A stretch of 64,000 bases of DNA, taken from positions 1 to 64,000 of the forward strand of contig NZ_BMMP01000026.1 in NCBI RefSeq assembly GCF_014645895.1. Reading direction: 5' to 3'. Position 1 is the stretch's first letter. Each line of letters opens with the position of its first letter. Below are positions 60,061-64,000 of this stretch, piece by piece. The position numbers and the translations under genes are program-made. This stretch comes from Streptomyces daqingensis (lineage in GTDB: Bacteria; Actinomycetota; Actinomycetes; Streptomycetales; Streptomycetaceae). The notes under the pieces are model-generated. The model did not search any database. It was given only the letters and a program-made list of their open reading frames with translations, and was not told where the DNA came from.

Positions 60061-61386
60061 GTGATCTCCCGAATCGACCTGCGCGGTTCCGCCGTCTCCT
60101 CCGACGGCGGCATCGACCGTGACCTGCTGCCCCGTGCCGAGCTCGACGTCGAGGCCGCCCTGGGGAAGGTGCGGCCCATCTGTGACGACGTCCGGCATCG
60201 TGGCACAGCGGCGCTCGTCGACTACGCGCGGCGGTTCGACGGTGTGACGCTGGAGCGCGTGCGGGTACCCCGGGAGGCGCTTTCGGAGGCGCTGGAGCAG
60301 CTCGACCCGGAGGTACGCAGGGCGCTGGAGGAGTCGGTGCGGCGGGCCCGCATCGTCCACCGCGCGCAGCGGCGCGGCGACTCGACGGTGAACGTGGTGC
60401 CCGGTGGCACCGTCACGGAGCGCTGGGTGCCGGTCGAGCGGGTCGGGCTCTACGTGCCCGGCGGCCGTGCCGTCTACCCGTCGTCCGTGGTCATGAACGT
60501 GGTGCCCGCGCAGGAGGCCGGGGTCGGCTCGCTGGCGGTCACCTCGCCGCCGCAGCCCGAGTTCGGGGGCCTGCCGCACCCGACGATCCTGGCGGCGTGC
60601 GAGTTGCTCGGGGTCGACGAGGTCTACGCGGCCGGCGGCGCGCAAGCTGTCGCGATGTTCGCGTACGGCACTGACGAGTGCCCTCCCGCGCAGCTCGTCA
60701 CCGGGCCCGGCAACATCTACGTCGCCGCGGCGAAGCGCCTGCTCAAGGGCCGTATCGGCATCGACTCCGAGGCCGGCCCCACCGAGATCGCGGTCCTCGC
60801 CGACTCCTCCGCCGACCCGGCGCACGTGGCCGCCGACCTCGTCAGCCAGGCCGAGCACGACACCGTGGCCGCGGCCGTGCTGGTCACGCCGTCGGTGGAG
60901 CTGGCCGAGGCCGTCGAGGGCGAGCTGAAGGAGCAGGTCGCCGCGGCGCGGCACCGAGAGCGGATCACCGAGGCGCTCGCGGGACGCCAGTCGGGCATCG
61001 TGCTCGTCGACTCCCTCGAGGACGGACTCGCGGTGGTGAACGCCTACGCCGCCGAGCACCTGGAGATCCAGACGCAGGACGCAGCGGAGTGGGCGGCCCG
61101 CGTGCGCAACGCGGGCGCCGTCTTCGTCGGTCCCTACGCGCCCGTCTCCCTCGGCGACTACTGCGCGGGCTCCAACCACGTGCTGCCGACCGGCGGTTGC
61201 GCGTGCCACTCCTCCGGCCTGTCGGTGCAGTCCTTCCTGCGCGGCATCCACGTCGTGGAGTACACGCGCGACGCGCTGGCCGAGGTCACGCACCACGTCG
61301 TCGCCCTCGCGGAGGCGGAGGACCTGCCCGCGCACGGGATGGCGCTGAAGGCAAGGTTCGAGTGGAAGGTGCCGCAGAGCAAGTGA
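60061..61386 (+). CDS. hisD: Histidinol dehydrogenase
   Basis: This 441-aa zinc enzyme oxidises L-histidinol to histidine in two NAD+ steps. It shows YVPGGRAVYPSSVVMNVVPA, YAAGGAQAVAMFAYGT, the glycine-rich KLVTGPGN-equivalent QLVTGPGNIYVAAAKR, IDSEAGPTEIAVLAD, DLVSQAEHD and the zinc/catalytic His region AEHLEIQT. GTG 60061 is fixed by the N-terminus ISRIDLRG; no ribosome site precedes it, so it may be leaderless behind a weak GAGACT. It is first in the his operon, divergent from the TTA gene across 191 bp. Its stop overlaps hisC. Confidence 0.98.
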   Translation: MISRIDLRGSAVSSDGGIDRDLLPRAELDVEAALGKVRPICDDVRHRGTAALVDYARRFDGVTLERVRVPREALSEALEQLDPEVRRALEESVRRARIVHRAQRRGDSTVNVVPGGTVTERWVPVERVGLYVPGGRAVYPSSVVMNVVPAQEAGVGSLAVTSPPQPEFGGLPHPTILAACELLGVDEVYAAGGAQAVAMFAYGTDECPPAQLVTGPGNIYVAAAKRLLKGRIGIDSEAGPTEIAVLADSSADPAHVAADLVSQAEHDTVAAAVLVTPSVELAEAVEGELKEQVAAARHRERITEALAGRQSGIVLVDSLEDGLAVVNAYAAEHLEIQTQDAAEWAARVRNAGAVFVGPYAPVSLGDYCAGSNHVLPTGGCACHSSGLSVQSFLRGIHVVEYTRDALAEVTHHVVALAEAEDLPAHGMALKARFEWKVPQSK

Positions 61387-62489
61387 CCGGCATGGAAGCT
61401 CTCCCCGTCCGGGACGAGCTGCGAGGAAAGTCCCCGTACGGCGCCCCGCAGCTGGACGTGCCCGTACGGCTGAACACGAACGAGAACCCGTACCCGCTGC
61501 CCGAGGAGCTGGTGCGGCGAATCGGCGAACGCGTCACCGAGGCCGCGCGCACCCTCAACCGCTACCCGGACCGGGACGCCGTCGAGCTGCGCACCGCCCT
61601 CGCCGCGTACCTGACCGGGGCCGCCGGTATCACGGTGGAGCGGGAACAGGTCTGGGCCGCCAACGGCTCCAACGAGATCATCCAGCAGCTGCTGCAGACG
61701 TTCGGCGGACCGGGGCGCACGGCGATCGGCTTCGAGCCCTCGTACTCGATGCACGCGCTCATCGCCCGCGGCACCGGCACGGGCTGGCTGTCCGGCCCCC
61801 GCCGTGCGGACTTCACGATCGACGCTCCGGCAGCGGCGGAGGCCATAGCGGAGCAGCAGCCCGACGTGGTCTTCGTCTGCTCGCCCAACAACCCCACGGG
61901 CACCGCCGTCGATCCCGAGACCGTGCTCGCGCTGTACGACGCGGCGCAGGCGGCCAAGCCGTCCATGGTGATCGTCGACGAGGCGTACGGCGAGTTCTCG
62001 CACCGCCCCTCGCTGCTGCCGCTGCTGGAGGGCCGTCCGAACCTCGTGGTGACCCGTACGATGTCGAAGGCGTTCGGAGCGGCGGGGCTGCGGCTCGGCT
62101 ACCTGGCGGCGGACCCCGGCGTCGTCGACGCGGTGCAGCTGGTCCGGCTGCCCTACCACCTCTCGGCGGTCACGCAGGCGACCGCGCTGGCCGCCCTCGA
62201 ACACACCGGGACGCTGCTCGGATACGTCCAGCGGCTCAAGGACGAGCGGGACCGGCTGGTGCGTGAGCTGCGGGCCCTCGGCTGCGAAGTCACCGACTCC
62301 GACGCCAACTTCGTCCAATTCGGCACGTTCGACGACGCACACGCCACCTGGCGGGCGCTGCTGGAGCACGGCGTCCTCGTCCGGGACAACGGCGTGCCCG
62401 GCCGGCTGAGGGTGACCGCCGGCACGCCCGAAGAGAACGACGCGTTCCTCGACGCGGTACGCGCAGTGACAAAGGAGACCCCTCGATGA
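61383..62489 (+). CDS. hisC: Histidinol-phosphate aminotransferase
   Basis: This 368-aa fold-type I PLP enzyme converts imidazole-acetol phosphate to histidinol phosphate. It shows VRLNTNENPYPLPEELVRRI, NRYPDRDAVELRTALA, WAANGSNEIIQQLLQTFGG, FVCSPNNPTGTAVDPE, VIVDEAYGEFS and the Schiff-base Lys in TMSKAFGAAGLRLGYL. GTG 61383 overlaps the hisD stop as GTGA and follows GGAAGG; ATG 61392 is an alternative three residues later. Its stop overlaps hisB as ATGA. Confidence 0.97.
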   Translation: MTGMEALPVRDELRGKSPYGAPQLDVPVRLNTNENPYPLPEELVRRIGERVTEAARTLNRYPDRDAVELRTALAAYLTGAAGITVEREQVWAANGSNEIIQQLLQTFGGPGRTAIGFEPSYSMHALIARGTGTGWLSGPRRADFTIDAPAAAEAIAEQQPDVVFVCSPNNPTGTAVDPETVLALYDAAQAAKPSMVIVDEAYGEFSHRPSLLPLLEGRPNLVVTRTMSKAFGAAGLRLGYLAADPGVVDAVQLVRLPYHLSAVTQATALAALEHTGTLLGYVQRLKDERDRLVRELRALGCEVTDSDANFVQFGTFDDAHATWRALLEHGVLVRDNGVPGRLRVTAGTPEENDAFLDAVRAVTKETPR

Positions 62490-63082
62490 CTCTGGCCCGC
62501 GTGGGCCGCGTCGAGCGCACCACCAAGGAGACCTCGGTCCTCGTCGAGATCAACCTCGACGGAACCGGGAAGGTGGATGTCGCGACAGGCGTCGGCTTCT
62601 ACGACCACATGCTCGACCAGCTCGGCCGCCACGGCCTCTTCGACCTGTCGGTCAAGACCGAGGGCGACCTGCACATCGACAGCCACCACACCATCGAGGA
62701 CACCTCTCTCGCGCTCGGCGCCGCCTTCAAGCAGGCCCTCGGCGACAAGCGCGGCATCGTCCGCTTCGCCGACGCGTCGGTGCCGCTGGACGAGTCGCTG
62801 GCGCGGGTGACCGTCGACCTGTCGGGACGCCCGTACCTGGTGCACACCGAACCCGACGGTATGGCCCCCATGATCGGCGAGTACGACACGACGATGACGC
62901 GGCACATCCTGGAGTCCTTCGTCGCCCAGGCGCAGGTCGCCCTGCACGTGCACGTCCCGTACGGGCGCAACGCGCACCACATCGTCGAGTGCCAGTTCAA
63001 GGCGCTGGCCCGCGCGCTGCGCTACGCCAGCGAGATCGACCCCCGGCAGACCGGGATCCCCTCGACGAAGGGCGCACTGTGA
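62486..63082 (+). CDS. hisB: Imidazoleglycerol-phosphate dehydratase
   Basis: This 198-aa monofunctional dehydratase (no phosphatase domain, as in Actinobacteria) has the duplicated manganese-binding motifs GVGFYDHMLDQLGRHG, DSHHTIEDTSLALG, TMTRHILESF and GRNAHHIVECQFKALAR. It makes imidazole-acetol phosphate. The ATG overlaps hisC and the stop overlaps the small membrane-protein gene (GTGA). Confidence 0.98.
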   Translation: MTLARVGRVERTTKETSVLVEINLDGTGKVDVATGVGFYDHMLDQLGRHGLFDLSVKTEGDLHIDSHHTIEDTSLALGAAFKQALGDKRGIVRFADASVPLDESLARVTVDLSGRPYLVHTEPDGMAPMIGEYDTTMTRHILESFVAQAQVALHVHVPYGRNAHHIVECQFKALARALRYASEIDPRQTGIPSTKGAL

Positions 63083-63243
63083 CGGGTCTCGCGGCGGTTC
63101 TCATCTTCGTCGGCCTGTTCCTGCTCGGCGGCGCCATCTCGTTCTGGCGGCAGAAGCTGCCGAAGAGCGTCGTCGCCGTCCTCGGCAGCGGCGCGCTGCT
63201 GGCGCTGCTCGCCGGAGTCCTGCGGCTGGAGGTGTGGTCATGA
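63079..63243 (+). CDS. 54-aa membrane protein inside the his operon
   Basis: This 54-residue protein has two hydrophobic segments (about 3-20, AAVLIFVGLFLLGGAI, and 30-48, VVAVLGSGALLALLAGVL) joined by FWRQKLPKS. GTG 63079 overlaps the hisB stop and its stop overlaps the hisH ATG, so it is tightly coupled to both. No histidine-pathway enzyme has this form; it may be a conserved streptomycete gene of unknown function. Confidence 0.85.
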   Translation: MTGLAAVLIFVGLFLLGGAISFWRQKLPKSVVAVLGSGALLALLAGVLRLEVWS

Positions 63244-63890
63244 GCGGACGCAAGCGAGTGGTGGTCTTCGACTACGGCTTCGGCAACGTGCGTTCGGCCG
63301 AGCGGGCCCTCGTACGGGCGGGCGCCGACGTCGAGATCACCCGCGACTACGACGCCTCCATGGAGGCCGACGGGCTGCTGGTGCCCGGAGTCGGGGCGTT
63401 CGCCGCCTGCATGGAGGGGCTGCGTGAGGCCCGCGGCGACTGGATCGTCGAGCGGCGCCTGGCCGGGGGACGCCCCGTGATGGGCATCTGCGTGGGCATG
63501 CAGATCCTCTTCTCGCGGGGCATCGAGCACGGCGTGGAGGCGGAAGGCCTCGGCGAATGGCCGGGCACGGTCGGGCCGTTGAAGGCCGACGCCGACCACA
63601 CCGTGCCCCACATGGGCTGGAACACCGTGGCGCCCGCGGCCGGTTCGCGTCTCTTCGCCGGGCTGGACGGGGACACGCGCTACTACTTCGTCCACTCCTA
63701 CGCCGTGCAGGACTGGGAACTGACCTCCACGAACCCGGCGATGCGCGCACCGCTCGTCAGCTGGGCCGAGCACGGAGCACCGTTCGTCGCGGCCGTGGAG
63801 AACGGCCCGCTCTGGGCCACGCAGTTCCACCCGGAGAAGTCGGGTGACGCAGGCGCCCGGCTGCTCGCCAACTGGACCGCCACGCTCTGA
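63240..63890 (+). CDS. hisH: Imidazole glycerol phosphate synthase, glutaminase subunit
   Basis: This 216-aa class I glutamine amidotransferase supplies ammonia to HisF. It has VVVFDYGFGNVRSAERAL, the oxyanion-strand PGVGAF, nucleophile Cys84 in GICVGMQILF, YYFVHSYAV and the catalytic His/Glu in WATQFHPEKSGD. ATG 63240 overlaps the upstream stop (ATGA). hisF is not in view and presumably lies beyond priA. Confidence 0.98.
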   Translation: MSGRKRVVVFDYGFGNVRSAERALVRAGADVEITRDYDASMEADGLLVPGVGAFAACMEGLREARGDWIVERRLAGGRPVMGICVGMQILFSRGIEHGVEAEGLGEWPGTVGPLKADADHTVPHMGWNTVAPAAGSRLFAGLDGDTRYYFVHSYAVQDWELTSTNPAMRAPLVSWAEHGAPFVAAVENGPLWATQFHPEKSGDAGARLLANWTATL

Positions 63891-63946
63891 CGTCCGGCCG
63901 CCGAGCCGCACCCGTACCACCACTTCGAAGCCCGGAGATGCCGAAA

Positions 63947-64000
63947 GTGCCCGAATCCTCCCGACAGTCCGCCCGCAAGCTGGAGCTCCTTCCCGCCGTC
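63947..64000 (+). CDS. priA: PriA (HisA/TrpF bifunctional isomerase), truncated by window edge
   Basis: Only the first 18 codons are visible, ending KLELLPAV, which is the N-terminal beta strand of HisA/PriA (next expected: DVRDGQAVRL). GTG 63947 has GGAG nine bases upstream; ATG 63938 would overlap that site. In Actinobacteria lacking trpF this enzyme serves both histidine and tryptophan synthesis. The call rests on the short match plus position after hisH. Confidence 0.8.
   Translation, partial: MPESSRQSARKLELLPAV

Overview
The window is a stretch of high-GC actinobacterial chromosome and almost certainly comes from Streptomyces or a close relative. The evidence is the strong G/C third-position bias, many GTG starts, a division/cell-wall (dcw) cluster running ftsL-ftsI-murE-murF-mraY-murD-ftsW-murG-ftsQ-ftsZ-pgeF-yggS-sepF-yggT-divIVA, a priA-type histidine operon, an actinobacterial ileS T-box leader, and only one TTA leucine codon found in any called gene. 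No phage, transposon, CRISPR array, rRNA or tRNA was seen. Most of it is conserved core genome.

Layout. 1-8.3 kb is accessory-like. It holds a phytoene-desaturase-like FAD enzyme (minus strand), then a minus-strand operon of a degenerate ABC ATPase, a YhgE/Pip-type membrane protein and a TetR regulator behind a 26-bp operator-like palindrome. A HEPN-domain protein, a SAM methyltransferase and a DUF3040 membrane protein follow on the plus strand. 8.4-13.6 kb is a translationally coupled minus-strand operon: MoxR ATPase, DUF58 protein, TgpA-like transglutaminase. A beta-carbonic anhydrase follows at 13.7-14.2 kb. 14.4-32.7 kb is the dcw cluster. It starts at a promoter carrying three GTGG repeats with 10-bp period (MraZ-box-like), although no mraZ gene is present; murC, ftsA and ddl are also missing. 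Gene overlaps (ATGA/GTGA) couple rsmH-ftsL-ftsI, murF-mraY-murD and ftsZ-pgeF, while ftsZ has its own 236-bp promoter region.

32.9-36.4 kb holds ileS (minus) with a T-box leader whose specifier is ATC and whose Shine-Dalgarno is sequestered in a hairpin. 36.5-40.7 kb (plus) holds a DksA/TraR zinc-finger protein with a histone-H1-like tail, lspA, an RluD-type pseudouridine synthase and a CPA1 Na+/H+ antiporter. 40.8-47.7 kb is mixed: an MscS channel, a dienelactone-hydrolase-like protein, a Tat-exported PhoD phosphatase, a membrane-anchored DsbA-like thioredoxin, an unknown membrane protein and a DUF2252 protein. 48.0-51.5 kb is dnaE. 51.7-56.5 kb has a 58-residue hydrophilic protein, an NYN-domain protein, an ABC exporter pair and a Gly/Tyr-rich membrane protein. 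56.5-59.9 kb (minus) has a YbaK deacylase, a LON-domain protein and a large beta-helix-like membrane protein containing the TTA codon. 60.1 kb to the end is hisD-hisC-hisB-(54-aa membrane protein)-hisH-priA, cut by the right edge.

Convergent gene pairs are repeatedly separated by long, near-perfect hairpins, the best being a perfect 25-bp stem at 8388-8442. Three GTG starts (lspA, rluD-like, ABC ATPase) sit 6-8 nt after a -10-like hexamer and look leaderless. I found no convincing undescribed multi-gene system. The best leads are the orphan MraZ-box promoter, the degenerate ATPase/YhgE/TetR operon, the TTA-containing membrane protein and the H1-tailed DksA protein. All calls come from reading the sequence and translations; no database search was run.
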